A stretch of 64,000 nt of DNA from the NCBI GenBank assembly GCA_033239525.1, contig BSYO01000006.1:20236175-20300174 (forward strand). Direction: 5' to 3'. The stretch comes from Nepenthes gracilis (Eukaryota > Streptophyta > Magnoliopsida > Caryophyllales > Nepenthaceae). The translations under genes and the position numbers were made by a program. The notes under the pieces were generated by a model. The model was not told where the DNA came from. It searched no databases and was given only the letters and a program-made list of their open reading frames with translations. Positions 12,044 through 25,949 of this stretch are shown in pieces. Positions within the stretch are counted from its first letter, which is position 1, and the number at the start of each line of letters is the position of its first letter.

Positions 12044-15000
12044 AATTCTTATATATACAGTTAGTTACCCAAAATTCTTTATTTCGCATTATCTTAAAAA
12101 TAATAAAAAAGTTAAAAGGTTATGAATCTAATAGTTAAAACGTTAAAGGCTATGAATTAAAAAATGTTAAAGATTGGCTGTATAACGGACGAAATTAAAA
12201 GATTACGATAAAAACTTTTATAAAGTTCAAAAAGTTGTAGTAGTTTTTAATATTCAACTGACGGTATCTTTTATCTTGGGCAAAGTAATTAATGATATGG
12301 GCGTTGTTTGTCTTAAGATACCGTATCATAAGACTGTTCATTTATTATTTATTCATTTAAGTTATGATTCTTCTTAAATTAAATGCTTTGCCAATGAGTT
12401 ATTGATATCGGTGGGAGTGGGGGCTGGTAGCTACGTTGCTTATTTCTTGCCATAATAACAACGGTGAACAATCGGTGCATTTTTTATTTTTTAAATATTT
12501 ATTTTATTACATGAGAATGATAAATACTTTAGAGATATCATTTAAACATTCCTCTTAAAATAACTAGACAGACGATCCATGTAAAATCGGTAAGTTAGAA
12601 TAAGTATGTAAAAATGTATCCGTAAGATGAATAAAAATATATGATTTTTTATTTTTAATATGAGTTTCTTTTAATGATGTTCTTATCTAAATATAACTAA
12701 AAAAAGGGCTAATTTTGTTGACTTTAAAGAAGGTATCAGAAAAAGGTTAAGTAAGCAGCTCAGCGCATACATGCACGCAAAATTAGAGGGGAAAAGAAAA
12801 CAATTGCAGAGGTAAAGAAATGCAGAATGGGTCAAATTAAGACAAAGTAGTTGAGCAACTTGGCATGGGAATTAATGTCCAGTGCTTGGCAAATTAAGAC
12901 TAATGCAGCCCGATGGTGTGACAGCGTATTAAATCATATGGTATGGCAGCAGACATTTGTGAAATGCCCCTTTAAATTTATTGACTTATCCCCTAAATTC
13001 CATACACAGTGTAACCACCTAATTACTCAAAACGATTTTGGTTGGCATTGTTTTGCGTTGGTACAACAAGATTGAATTTGTGCTACGCAGCTTCTTTGTC
13101 TTCGTTTCTTCTGACTATTTGTTTCATGTTGACCCTCACAGCTTATCAAATCTAGGGTTTCTTTTTTCTTTTTTTTTTAATATAAAAATATCTCGTTAAG
13201 CTCGAAGAATCAAATTGCTAAATTTGTTTAAAGTTTATTTAGAGATAAACTTCCTACAATTAGATCTAAGATTTTGTTGTTATGTATATGTGATAAAATG
13301 AACTAAATTCTCATCCATTTAGAAAGTAATGTCAAAAGTAATTCATATATAAACTAGTAGATGTTGTATCGAGAATTGGGGTTTGGTAATCTCGATCAAG
13401 TTTGAGTCTTGACTTGATTACTGTTTCGATTCAAGTAGTCAAGAATATAACCAAAAAAAAAAGTTCAATAGCGGTTTAATGATTAATTATTCATTAGTTT
13501 GGTTGCTAGAAGTAGAATTAAAATAAATCAATAACTATAATTAATTATATAAAAATTATTTTTATAACTCATTCTTAATCCAAGAAAAGAGATATTCTTG
13601 CCAAGGCATCGTGTATAATTAGATTCAATCTCCTACTACTCTATGCTATAATAAAATTGGTACCATATGTTGTTTAAAACAAAATTGACATAAGTCTCAT
13701 TTTGTTTTATTAGTTTGGGGATTAATTCATATGATTGTCAAACAACATATGTTAAAAGTCTCATTTTATTTATTTTATTAATTTGTCATGTGTTATGCTC
13801 GTGATCATCCATGACATGATTCGATTATTAGTCATGTAACTTGTCATTGGTTATATAAATTGTCAGGTGAATATAAAAAATCATACAAACGGTTTTATTA
13901 ATTTATTTATCGTGTTATTTATAAGGAGAATGTTTGAGCGACCTAAATTTTAAGAGTTTATAATTACTTATACTTAAAAATTAAAGGACAAGGGGACTAA
14001 AATTATTTTATTATCTTGGTTGTTTTCTACTAGGTGGTATGGACAATGAAAAAATAAGGAATAATTGTGACATGCTCGCGATAATTTGTCATAATAATAA
14101 CATATTAGTCGATTATTTTAGCTATGATAATATTATTTATTATAATTAAAAATAAAACGGCTTAGTAAGTACAATCCGTTCATGGCGAATAAGATAAGAG
14201 GTCTTAGGAGTAATAGAAAATTAGAGGTCAAGGTAATTAAGATATGATCCAACATTTTATAGTTGATGTCAATTTTTGCTAAAGACAATGGCTTTTATAA
14301 GTTTTTCATTAGACTTCACATTAAACACCAATTACGGCTAATTGACCCGATCTCTTTGGGCTTCGGATGCGATTTATTGTAATTTTATATTCAATTTCTA
14401 TTTTAACTATTTATTCTCAAATTTTGTCTCAATATTTCAAATTTTAACCTTCTAAAATTTCTAAATATATTTTAGTTTTTCAGTTATTTCTGTGAAATAT
14501 ATTTGTTAATCTATTTCCCCATTCCTTAAAATTTTTTTATATTTTTTTAAACCTTTAAAGTTATAGTTATCTCTTGAGTAATATTATTTATTTTTAAATA
14601 TATTTCTATATATATAACTTTGTTTTAAGACAAACTAATTTAGCACATGATATTCAAAAAATACAAGAACAAAAAGGCCTATAATCCCTTTTAGGATTAA
14701 CCTTGTTACAAATGTGTTGTGGATCGATATTTAAAAAATAAAAACACCATCAAATTTTAAAACTTTTTATTTGGTTTGTGTTGAGAGATAAACTATTTCT
14801 AAATTTAGAATAAAATTGACATTATCACCTACTTATAAATTATAAGAACTTTCTAAGACTTCTAAATAGATTGTTAGAGATTATCAAAGAGCCAATAGGG
14901 TTGGCAAGCCCTGCTGCAAGCCTAATATGACCAGATATACACTCTAAAACTCCCCTTATATGGCTTATTTTAAACTTAATTTTTATAGGTAATCTCTATA

Positions 15001-15169
15001 AACATTATTATGTCACAATTGCACTTTTGAATCCTCAATAATTAGGTAAATACTATGAGATTACCTAATATTTATGGTATCCTTACTACTTTATAGTCCT
15101 CTCAAATGTTATACAAATAGTATACTCATACTATTTGTAATACCGATCACTAACGTAACAAAATTTGTA
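12044..15169. other. AT-rich spacer
   Basis: No gene can be supported. A 74-codon frame at 12851-13075 has no recognisable domain. A 12-bp perfect inverted repeat (CATATGTTGTTT / AAACAACATATG) lies at 13664-13675 and 13740-13751, with a direct repeat of AAGTCTCATTTT between and after it. Two perfect hairpins lie at 15041-15069 and 15112-15139, just before the repeat complex. Confidence 0.5.
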
Positions 15170-16342
15170 ATACCATTTTGTGTATTTATTACAAAACTTG
15201 TCTTTTGCTTTTTAGAACTATTGTAACAATTGATGGTAGATATTAGTATATGTCATAATGGATTAAATATATTTAAAAAACACAGCTACTATTTATAAAT
15301 AGAAAAAAGTAGCATTTAACCTCATTTATAAAAAATAATATATAGATTAACTACATTTATATATTAAATAATAGCATATCGACCTAAAATTATTAAGAAT
15401 ATAAGTAACCATTCTTTAAATTTTAACTTTTTGATTAGTTGGTATATAAATTATTAGCCCTTTATTATTTGAATTGACCTACATCATATTTTATATTTTG
15501 AGATATTTAAATCTTTTAAATTTTACATGTTTTGATATAATTTTTGGATTTACATGATTTGAACTTTTGGGTTTTATGATACATTACACGATTTGGACTT
15601 TTAATAAGTTTATACATTTTGCATAATTTGATATTCATATATTTTACGAACTATGTGTACGAAATGTGTTATTAGAAAATTTGACAAATAAGATTTTTGC
15701 AAGTATTTTATAATTTTTTATCCTTTTATTTATTTTATAAATATTTATTTTTATTATATTGTATATATATATTTATAATAAGTATTTATTTGGAATGTGT
15801 TATATATATATATATTAAATTTTAATCTCATAATTTGTGATATTTTTAACCTCCCAAATTAGTAGGCTTTGAATATTTATAGAATGAAAAAAATGATTGA
15901 TGAAAGTTTTATTTAGTTATATTTATAAAAATAAAAATATGAGAATTTTTCATTAATTTGCAGTCAAATCAATAGTTAAGGATTCAAATTTATTATAAAT
16001 TTTTTAATAGTCAATAGAAAGGGTAGAAAAAGTTTTTAGGTATTGTGAGTTTTGAAATATTATAGAATCACTTAAGAGAAAGAATCCAATCGAGGAAAAA
16101 AGGAAGAAGTTTCTTATGTAAGGGAATTAAGAAAAATTGGATTTAAGATAAAAGTAGAATTAAGAAGTTTGGCATTTGTATTTTGAAAGAACTCTAGATT
16201 TATGTATAATTAAAATATTTGCAGTTTGTTACATTGAAATATCATAACAAATGAATAATTTGTACGATTTTTATTTATTATTGGTTAGATACTTTCCTTT
16301 ATATATAATTTGAGTTTAAATAAATTATTATATTCTTTGAAG
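15170..16342 (+). repeat. Repeat A, copy 1
   Basis: This block recurs at 21044-22230 and 32707-33900. All share the start around ACAAAATTTTGTATATTTATTACAAAA and the end ...TTTGAAGGAT. Copy 1 is visibly more diverged from copies 2 and 3 than those are from each other. It is followed by repeat B, whereas copies 2 and 3 are followed by repeat C. AT-rich and non-coding. Confidence 0.8.
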
Positions 16343-16589
16343 GATGCATGTACAACAGTAATGTTTTGGCCTGCCACATGACGGCCATATAAGCGGTGCT
16401 AGTTTGGGTATATAAGGAACTTTAGTAATTTTTAGGTCACGTTGTTTAGAGAAAAAGAAAGAAAGAAAAAGAAGTTAATTTTGAAATATTATTATGAGAT
16501 TGGTGAGATTAAATCTAAAATTAGTACATCTAAGCTTTTGTTTTTTTTTTTTTTTTGGCTACCGAAACTTTCAAAATTTTACATTGTTT

Positions 16590-18080
16590 TTTATTTAAAT
16601 GTACATATATTTGGTGTAAAAAACGAGTTTTAAATTTTAAATTTTAATTATGATTAATTAAGTTAAGATAAATAAAGTGGGAATCAAAGAAAGAAAATTA
16701 GGTCAAAGTCAACTTTAGATTGAGTTATATCGAGTTGAAGGACATTGGTCGGTGCTCGACATCAACTTTGAAACAGGAGAAAGAAAGAAAAGAGGAGAAC
16801 AGAAAGAAAGAAAGAGGTAGTTAGAGAAGGTAAATAGAAGTCAATCAAAACAGAGAGGAAGTTCTAAATCTCATTTCCTTTGTTACTTAATTCCTTTTAT
16901 TTCTTTGAGCATTGATTATTTTAAATATCATGCATACTATGTTTTTGTGACTATACTGTTTATACTTTATATAAATGAATTTCTATTCCCATTCTTTATA
17001 ATTTTTATGAAGTTTATATCCTTAGACCACATACACTGTGTTGTTAAATTATTTTTTTATGTTTTCACCCATACATGTGCAGAACTTTTAACTAACATTC
17101 TCATATATTATGAATTTTGTGAAAAATTTTTAACATATTCTAAATTTTTAAGTATACGTATTATATTTCTTAAATTTGTTATAATTTATCCTCACATGCA
17201 TGTCATTTGAATTGAAATGTTTAAACAATAATATTTTTTCTTAATTTTTTGTCATTTTTTTGATCAAAACAGTCCATGTGTTGGGATATTTTAGAATATA
17301 ATTTTTACATGTTTAAAATAAATTGTTTAAATTTTTCTAAAATAAAAAAAAATACAATATTACACAAAATTATGTAAAGTTTTATTTGCTTATGTATTGA
17401 ACCATTGTAAAAAAATTAGTGATGGTATATTATATATGCTTTAATATATTATAATAATAATCAAAATTGATACTTATCATCTGCAGGTGAAAACTGAGTT
17501 CGACGTATTATAAGAAAGCAGTAGGATTATTTGAAAGTGTATAGAGTTCTCACTTGTGCATTGAACCATTATAAGAAAATAAATGATGGTATGTTATATA
17601 TACTCTAATATATTATAGTGGTAATCAATATTTAAACTTATTATCTACGGATAAAAGTGATATTTAACCCTATTTATAAAGTTATATATATAATAATCTA
17701 TCTATGAATCTTGAACAGCAGTGTAAAATTTTTGGTTGTGTGAAAATAACTATAATTCATGTGTTGAATATTAGCTCCTTTTGTCAATAGAACCTCACTA
17801 ACCCTTAGTCCGTAAGAAATTTACATAAATTAAGCATATTTTATAGTATATTGATTTGAAAAGAAGTTGAGTTTTTAATTTAAAATTATACATGATCGTC
17901 GTAGATATTATTTGGTATAGCATATGAAATTAGATCATATTTCTTCAAATATAGTTTTGAAGTAAATTATGCATTGATGACGTAAATTATATATCTTACT
18001 AAACTTTTGACTTACTCTTTTATTTTTCACTAACCCCTTTAGATTAGCAACTTGGATCACTTGTAAAAAGATAGGATCGT
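16590..18080 (+). repeat. Left arm of long inverted repeat, copy 1
   Basis: Read forward, this arm carries AAAACGAGTTTTAAATTT, a region with the 101-codon frame, two copies of a GAACCATTATAA...CTACGGATAAAAGTGA motif (about 17399 and 17564), and the segment whose reverse complement is TTGCTAATCTAAAGGGGTTAG. The same order appears on the opposite strand at 23900-25540 and 25950-27275. Arm identity looks moderate (about two thirds by eye), so the inverted repeat is old. Confidence 0.7.
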
Positions 18081-21000
18081 TAGATAAGCTAGTCAAAAAA
18101 AATAGCGTTAGAAGTTTAAAATTCAAATGTTGAAATTGTCTTAAAATAGTAGTTTTAGAATATTTACTTAGTTGTATGATTCTATATTTTGATTATTTAT
18201 TTCGATGTTTATGATCATTAGTGTAGTGGAATATAGGTCTGTCCAGCACAAGATAATATTGGTGCGGATCTTAGTTTGATTTAGTTGATAAGGTTATTAC
18301 TAATTATTGATTCTTACATTTGATTATACTTATTAAATCTCTTATATTATTATCATGAAATCCACACACACATACAAATATATTTACGTATTTATTGAAC
18401 TTTAAACTCATTTTTACTACATTTGGTTACCTATCAAATTAATGATATAGATGATTTACAAGTTTTAGCTACGATAAATTCTTAAGCATTAGAATATAGT
18501 TGGTCTATTGTAAATGAAATTGTCATTGGAATTGCAAAAATTTGGAGTTTTGTTATATGGGCCAATATATATTGATATATTTCTATTTTGGGATGGTGGG
18601 TCCGTAAGCTGCGTCGCAATTAAGATATTGATATTATTAAATTGCTATTGGTAAATGATTTTTCTTTACATTTTGATTAGTTTCAAAGAGGCACACTAAT
18701 CATAGGGCTAAATGATAAGAGTTTGGTTAATCATAAGATGTTATTATAATTATATTTTAGAGTTAATTGTAAAAACTTATTATCTGTATTTGTAGTATCT
18801 AACTCGGTTTTGATTTTTGGTTTATGACTTTCTCTATTTATATCATAATATCTGTATTTTGAAATCGGGATGGCCACGGTTTTATTTGTTTTGTGTGCCA
18901 GTCTCAGTTACATAAAGTAATTTGTTTTAAATAAAATTGTTATCTGATATTTCCTGCCTTTTAATGATACTTTAATCTACACATTTTCTCCATGGAACTA
19001 AATATATATTACAAGCAATTATATATCAAAACCCATGTGTCTGGGCAGCTGAAAAATCCAATAAAACGTACAAAAAAAGGTTTATAAGTTATTAAATCCA
19101 TCATTTTATTATTATTTCAATACCCATTTGAGCAGTGTCCATCTCACAAACATATTAAATAATATATATTTTTTTATTTTCATATTTACCTAAAAATACC
19201 TAAAGATAAAAATATGCCAAAGAACTTAATATTTTTGAATGAAATGTAGCCTAAATATTTTAAAATAATTATTAATTACTAAAATATACTTTATTTCAAC
19301 TTCTTTAAAATTGATATTATTATCTCAAATAAGAAATTATATTTACAAAAATACATAATTTGGGTTAAATGTAACTGATTATTTAACCTATAATTATGCC
19401 CAATATAAAAATAATTGACCCCAATTGTTTTTTATGATACCCTTCTAAAGTACTTAAATATCTTCACCATACACTACAATTTTAGGCCAGTTGAATAGTT
19501 ATTTGAGTCTAATTTTATCTAGATTTAATATAAGTCAAGCTTGGATAGTAATTTACAGGTGAATACAGATTGATTTGATAAGAATTCGATGATAAGCCAC
19601 AACTAAATTATATATTACGATTTGAACTTTTACTAACATAAATAAGAACCGTCGCTCTAGCAAAACAATCCAAATTGCCAATATACTTGATTGATTTTAT
19701 TTAAACAGTTTATGTGATTTGTAATATTAAATTTATTAGCCTAAAAATTATTTATTTAAATTAAAATATTAGATGTATAAATTATGCTAAATAAGCAATA
19801 AAGTTAAAATAATAGTAATAATAAATGTATCAAATAATATAAAAAATAATTAAAAATAACTTTCGAAGTAAAAAAATTAATCATTAATAAAAAAAAAAAT
19901 ACTCTAATATCAAATTAATTTGGTCCACGGTACTCTGATGGGAAAAATTTGTAAGATGTTATTTAATCAAATATATATCAAAATAATAAAATATAATATT
20001 CATATAAATAAATATTATATGATATATATTTTTTATATTTTTCAATATCATTCAACTGTTCTCTAATTTTATTAGTATTTGCTTAAAGCATGATCACCGT
20101 TAACAACCTACAAGAATGTCTAAGATAATTTTAAAATATTAAAAGAATAAAGAATTTAACTATTTGTATTAAAAATTAATCTAGACTGACAATAAAAATG
20201 GTATGATCAAGGTATTTTACTTACAATAAAAATGAATATTTATTATATATATATTGTTTGGTTTAGTTTAGTTTGATTTGAGTTTTCAAACAATAATTAA
20301 ACCGAAAATAAGGTTTTGATAAAAAATCAAACTATAATTATACTGCACAAATATCAAACTATCATAAACGGTTTAATTTTGCTTAATTGGAACCGTTTGA
20401 ATGATTTAAAATTTTGTTGTTCAGCCCTAAAGATTATCGTACCCATAGCCACCATGGCAGATCCCTACAACTGTAACAGCTAGAAAGCCTATATTATCAT
20501 TTCTTATTTATTGGTTTAGTACCTAGATGAACTACTAGGGTTCCCGTTTTTGGCAAAATTCAATACATTATTCCAATTACAATCATTTCTTATATATATT
20601 GATGTATAGCTAATATTTAAATTTAATTTTGAGAAAATTTATAATGAGTTCTTAGATCTTTAAATTTAGATTCTATAAATTATAAATAAAAAGGGAATTA
20701 AAATATTGTGAATGTCATCCCTTTATTGTATACGTATGTTGTCCTTTTAAATTCAGATTCTAAATACTATTATATGTATGTTTTTATATCGAGCAATTTA
20801 AATTTTTATTTAGTTTGCTAAAAGTTTTAAGATTTGATTTATTTTTCACTTAATATGTGAATTTTAAAGTATTATATTTATATGTGAAAAATATTGTGAA
20901 TAAAACTCATGAAACATTGTGCATTCAGTCTTATATGTGCCAATTCATGTAAGCAATTGGTGAGAACTCTGTTTTTTTTTATCTAATATAAGTTTGCATT

Positions 21001-22589
21001 TTTCTCTCATGGTAGAAAAGTTTTCATATTTATACTTTTTTTTACAAAATTTTGTATATTTATTACAAAATTTATCGTTTGCTTTTTAGAACTATTGTAA
21101 CAATGGACGGTAGATATTAACATATGTCATAATGGATTAAATATATTCAAAAAACACAACTACTATTTACAAGTAGAAAAAGTAACATTTTATCTCATTT
21201 ATAAGAAATAATATATAGATTAACTACATTTATATATTAAATAATAGTATGTCGGCCTAAAATTGTCAAGAATATAAGTAACCATTCTTTAAATTTTAAC
21301 TTTTTGATTAGTCGGAATATAAATTATTAGTCCTTTATTATTTGAATTATCCTGCATCATATTTTATATTTTAAGATATTTGAATCTTTTAAATTTTATA
21401 TGTTTTGATATGATTTTTAGATTTATATGATTTAAACTTTTGAGTTTTATGATGCATTACACGATATAGACTTTTAATAATTATATACGTTTTGCATAAT
21501 TTGATATTCATATATTTTATGAACTATGTGTACAAAATGTGTTATTAGAAAGTTTGACAAATAAAATTTTTGCATGTATTTTATAATTTTTTATCCTTTT
21601 ATTTATTTTATAAATATTTATTTTTATTATATTGTATATATATATATTTATAATATGTATTTATTTGGAATGTGTTATATGTTTATATATTCATTAAATT
21701 TTAATCTCATGATTTATGATATTTTTAACCTCCCAAATTAGCAGGTCTTGAATATTTATAGGATAAAAAAATGATTGATGAAAGTTTTATTTAGTTATAT
21801 TTATAAAAATAAAATATGAGAATTGTTAATTAATTTGCAGTCAAGTCAATAGTTAAGGGTTCAAATTTATTGTAATTTTTTTTTTATTTTTTTAATAGTC
21901 AATAGAAAGGATAGAAAAAGTTTTTAGGTATTGTGAGTTTTGAAATATTATAGAATCACTTAAGAGAAAGAATCCAATCAAGGAAAAAAGGAAGAAGTTC
22001 CTTATGTAAGGGAATTAAGAAAAATTGGACTTGAGATAAAAGTAGAACTAAGAAGTTTGGCATTTGTATTTTGAAAGAACTCTAGATTTATGTATAATTG
22101 AAATATTTACAGTTTGTTACATTAAAATATCATAACAAATGAATAATTTGTACGATTTTTATTTATTATTGGTTAGATACTTTCCTTTATATATAATTTG
22201 AATTTAAATAAATTATTATATTATTTGAAGGATTGATACGGCTTTAGACCTACTAAGTTCTGTGATGGCTGCTAAATTATAGTTTATGATATTATTTTGG
22301 TATTGGTATGATATATTCAACTTAATATTTACATTATGTAGATTATAATTATTTATAAATAATTATTATTGATGCCATTATTATTACCATTACCTAAATG
22401 TACTGAATCATAACATCAACATTGAGTAATTAAATGGTAATATTGATAAAAATATGATGAGTAAAAAATTACATAGTCACAAAATTGAAAACAAACTCAA
22501 ATCGTAAAGTAGTAAAGTTAAACTTGTCAAACTAAGAGCGAGAAGTTTGCTTATGATTTATATTACCCATCAAAGATAATATACTTGTT

Positions 22590-23475
22590 AAAGAAAATGA
22601 GGATAACCCATAAAAAATTTTCTATAGATTTTTTCTTTATTAAATCTTCAATGAAAAAATTATTCTTTACATCTATTTCAGATAAGGACTAATTGTTATA
22701 GTATATATAACCAAGAGGAATCGAACAAAAATAATATAGTTAACAGGAGCAAAATTCTCACCATAATTAATGACATAATCTTAGATAAAACCTTTAGCTA
22801 TGAGAAAAGTTTTATATTGTATTTCTAAATTATTAGAATTAATTTTTAATTTGTATATATATTTGCTCCCTATTATATTTTTGTCATGTGAAAAAGTAAT
22901 CAAATTTTAAGCATGAATCTTGTAAAAAGTATCAAACGCTTTGATCTTAGTTTGATGCCAATTAGGATAAGAGTATATGTCACAATAATAGCGGGGCCCA
23001 TAAAGAGTAGCAAAAGTAAAAAAAGAGTGATAGTTACAAAAATGGGAAAGAGAAACGTATACCCAATTAGAGCAACAAATATCTATAGTTGACGAGGAGT
23101 ATGAGGGCACGGCGTTAATGTCAAGGGTATCGGACAATCTAAACTTACTAGAAGTAATTGAGCTTACAAAACCTGTATCAAATAAAAATTTTAGAATAGA
23201 TTGATAGTTGGGTTAGTGAAAATCCAAAAGGAATGAGAAGTATCTGAAGGGAAGAAGGCAATATCAGTAAAGTTTTTATATTCCTATAAGTGAATAGTCT
23301 TAAAAAAACGAAGACGCATGCTAATAGGATCGTAACATAAATAGTATTTATATTTAATACTATAACTAATAAAGTAGTAAAGTTGATATCAATGTTCAAG
23401 TTTGGTAAGTTTATGAGGATGGAGTAGAACAAAGTAAATATAACCGAGTATTTTGAGAAAAGAATAATCGGGTGC
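22590..23475 (-). pseudogene. Decayed Copia pol relic (integrase C-terminus to RT N-terminus), copy 1
   Basis: On the minus strand, in several frames, short stretches align in order with Copia pol. DYSFLKILGYI-like and KLTKLEH-like pieces with CYDPIS (integrase C-terminal region) come first. A linker and then a YPNWHQ / HDKNIIG / KYIYKLKINS run (start of RT) follow. Then come LIAKGF, NYGENFAPV and EIDVKNNFF, matching the RT motifs usually read as LVAKGY, DYDETFAPV and QMDVKNAFL. Many stops and frameshifts separate them. The catalytic YVDD region is absent because the relic ends at the repeat A/C junction. Recognised by family motifs, not by alignment. Confidence 0.75.
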
Positions 23476-23899
23476 CTTTTGTCACATCCTCGTACTGAAC
23501 CCGAATAATAATTAATGACATCTTTTCATTAATATTTAATAAGCCCACATTAACTATGGACGTGAGTTTGACATTAATATCATAACTGATTTTAACAAAA
23601 TATATAATCTAATCATAATATTTGAAGTGCCACATTATTAGGTGGTTGTAAATATAAACTATATCATGACATTAATGCATTTGTAAGAAGCTATATCTGT
23701 ATCAAAATCAGGGTAATCCAAACAACCATGTAAGAAAATAGGAACCCAACTCTACTTTCTTCATAGTTTGCTATAATAACTAAATTAATACATAATTGAA
23801 AGGTTGAAATGAAAATAATTTATTTTACAACTACTATTTTAAAATAAAATACAACAAGTGATTTCATCAAAATCCTAATATAAATTTTTCCTTGAATCA

Positions 23900-25540
23900 G
23901 CTCATTGACTATTATCCTCACTTGCAAGTGTCCGAACTTGCTAATTTAAAGGGGGTTAGTAAAAAATAAAGTATAAGTAATGTAAAAGTTCAATAAGGTA
24001 AATAATTACATAAGTTTACATATAATTTACATTAAAATATATCAAAATGAATAATATATTAAATTCAGATGTAATGTCATGAATTTCTATAATAAATATG
24101 CATAATTTTTAAATTTTTTCTTTTCGATTCTAAATGAAAACGTCATACAAAATCATGTAGTTCTCATAAGATAAGGGCAAGTAAGGCCTTACTCACTAAG
24201 GAGCAAAAAATTAAAACTCGAATCATATTTATTTTTATACAATAAAAAACTTATACTAATATATATAATTCGTAAATGAGTCATCATATATATCACCTCG
24301 TAGACGATGGTGAACACAGACTTTACCCGTGGATGATAGATTCAAATCTCAATTATTACTATATTATTTTAAGACATGCCATAATATACTATCGCTCAAT
24401 TTTTATAATGGTCTGATATATAAACAAACAAAAACTTTACACAATTACAATAATCATTATGTTTTTTTATTCAAAAGAAAATATTCTTAATTTTTTAACA
24501 AATTATAGAGTTTTTTTTTTAAAGTTTTTAATTTCTTATCATGTAATACTTTAATTATCTACAGAAATTTCAACATGTTTAATTTAAAACATATAATACC
24601 ATATTATAAAATTTTTTAATAAAATTATAGAAAAATTAGTAAAACTTCTCAGTTTAAAATTTTTTTTTAAAAACATGCATGTATGGACAATTTAATAAAA
24701 TTTTAAGATATGTAAAATATATACTTGGTGATTCTAAACGAGTAAGAATATTATGTACTAATTTAAAGTATACAATAACTATTTGAATATGATTTTAGCC
24801 CATGCATGAGTGAAAATGTAGAGAAATAGATAAATAAGACAAAGTATATGAACTAAAAATATAAATTTTAGAAATATATTTATAAAAATTTTAAAGAATA
24901 AAAATAAGAATTCATGTATATGAAATTTAGACAATCTAATTAGAAAAATATGACATGCATAATACTTGAAACCATAAATAGTTAACAAAGTAAGAAAAGA
25001 TCAATAATAAAGAAAAAAGATTTATGATACATTTGTCTTAATTTTAATTTTATCAAAATTTTGCTTTGATTCAATTCGATTGGTCTTTTCTAACTTCTCT
25101 TTCTTCTCCTCTTCTCTTTCTCTCTTTCTAAAAAATCTAATAAAAAATAATTAAAAATTCATTAAACATGACTTATATGGCAGATTGATGCACGTGTGAT
25201 CGTTAGGCACAATCGGATGTCGTAGCCAAACACAATAGCACAAGAGCATCACATCGTGTGTACGCCAGACACTAGCATTTTGTTATAGTGCGCTCGAGTG
25301 TTGCTCGAGTGTGTATCAAATTTCGGTCAAATATCTGTGAGGCACGGTCTCTCTGCCCAGAATGCACATGTGCGTGCATCGAGCGCCTGCCAAGCATCCT
25401 TCATTTGATGTGACTTAGTCTAAAATTAAATTTGACCAAATTTTTCTTTGACTTTAACTTTATTTATATTAATTTAATTAATTATGATTAAATTTAAAAT
25501 TCAAAACTCGTTCTTTATACCTTTTTATAAAACAATCATA
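23900..25540 (-). repeat. Reversed arm R1 of inverted repeat, copy 1
   Basis: The plus strand reads ACTTGCTAATTTAAAGGGGGTTAG near 23935, a reversed GGATGATAG...CATAATATACTAT motif at about 24270-24420, and the reversed 69-codon frame at 24779-24988 resembling the 101-codon frame of the left arm. It ends near AAAACTCGTTCTTTATACC at 25520. Together these are the left arm in opposite orientation. Confidence 0.7.
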
Positions 25541-25949
25541 TGAAGGTTCTTTTAAACCGTTAGAAAATGAACTCAATTAATAGTGTAGATGATTGTAAGT
25601 ATAGCCTCTCCCTAAAGAGATGTAAGGAAAAGAAGTTGAGAGGAGAATAGCATGAATACTATCAAAGATGTGATGATATTTAGGTTCAACATGACCGTTT
25701 TGTTAGGAATTATAAGAAAATGAGTAATGAGATACAATATTTTGTCATTGAAATTTATACATAAAAGGTGTAAAGATATATTTCAAATCTTTATCGGAAT
25801 AGAAGATTTTTATTTTTTATTAATTTTTAAATTGATTTTTTTTATAAAACTATTGATCTATTCTTATTAAAAATTGCAACAAATATAACAAATAAAACTA
25901 TTATGATATATTACTAATTTCAAACTTAAAAATTGAACTACTTTCTTTT

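Noticed and set aside
12851..13075. 74-codon frame
   Set aside because: No homology recognised, no splice context, in AT-rich spacer.
13664..13751. Possible MITE with CATATGTTGTTT ends
   Set aside because: Only 88 bp long, ends do not sit beside a target duplication, and AT-rich context makes a chance match plausible.
16905..17210. 101-codon frame repeated at 28603-28908
   Set aside because: Conserved between copies because the block is duplicated. The translation is a low-complexity hydrophobic product of AT-rich DNA and the reversed arm copy is not open in full.
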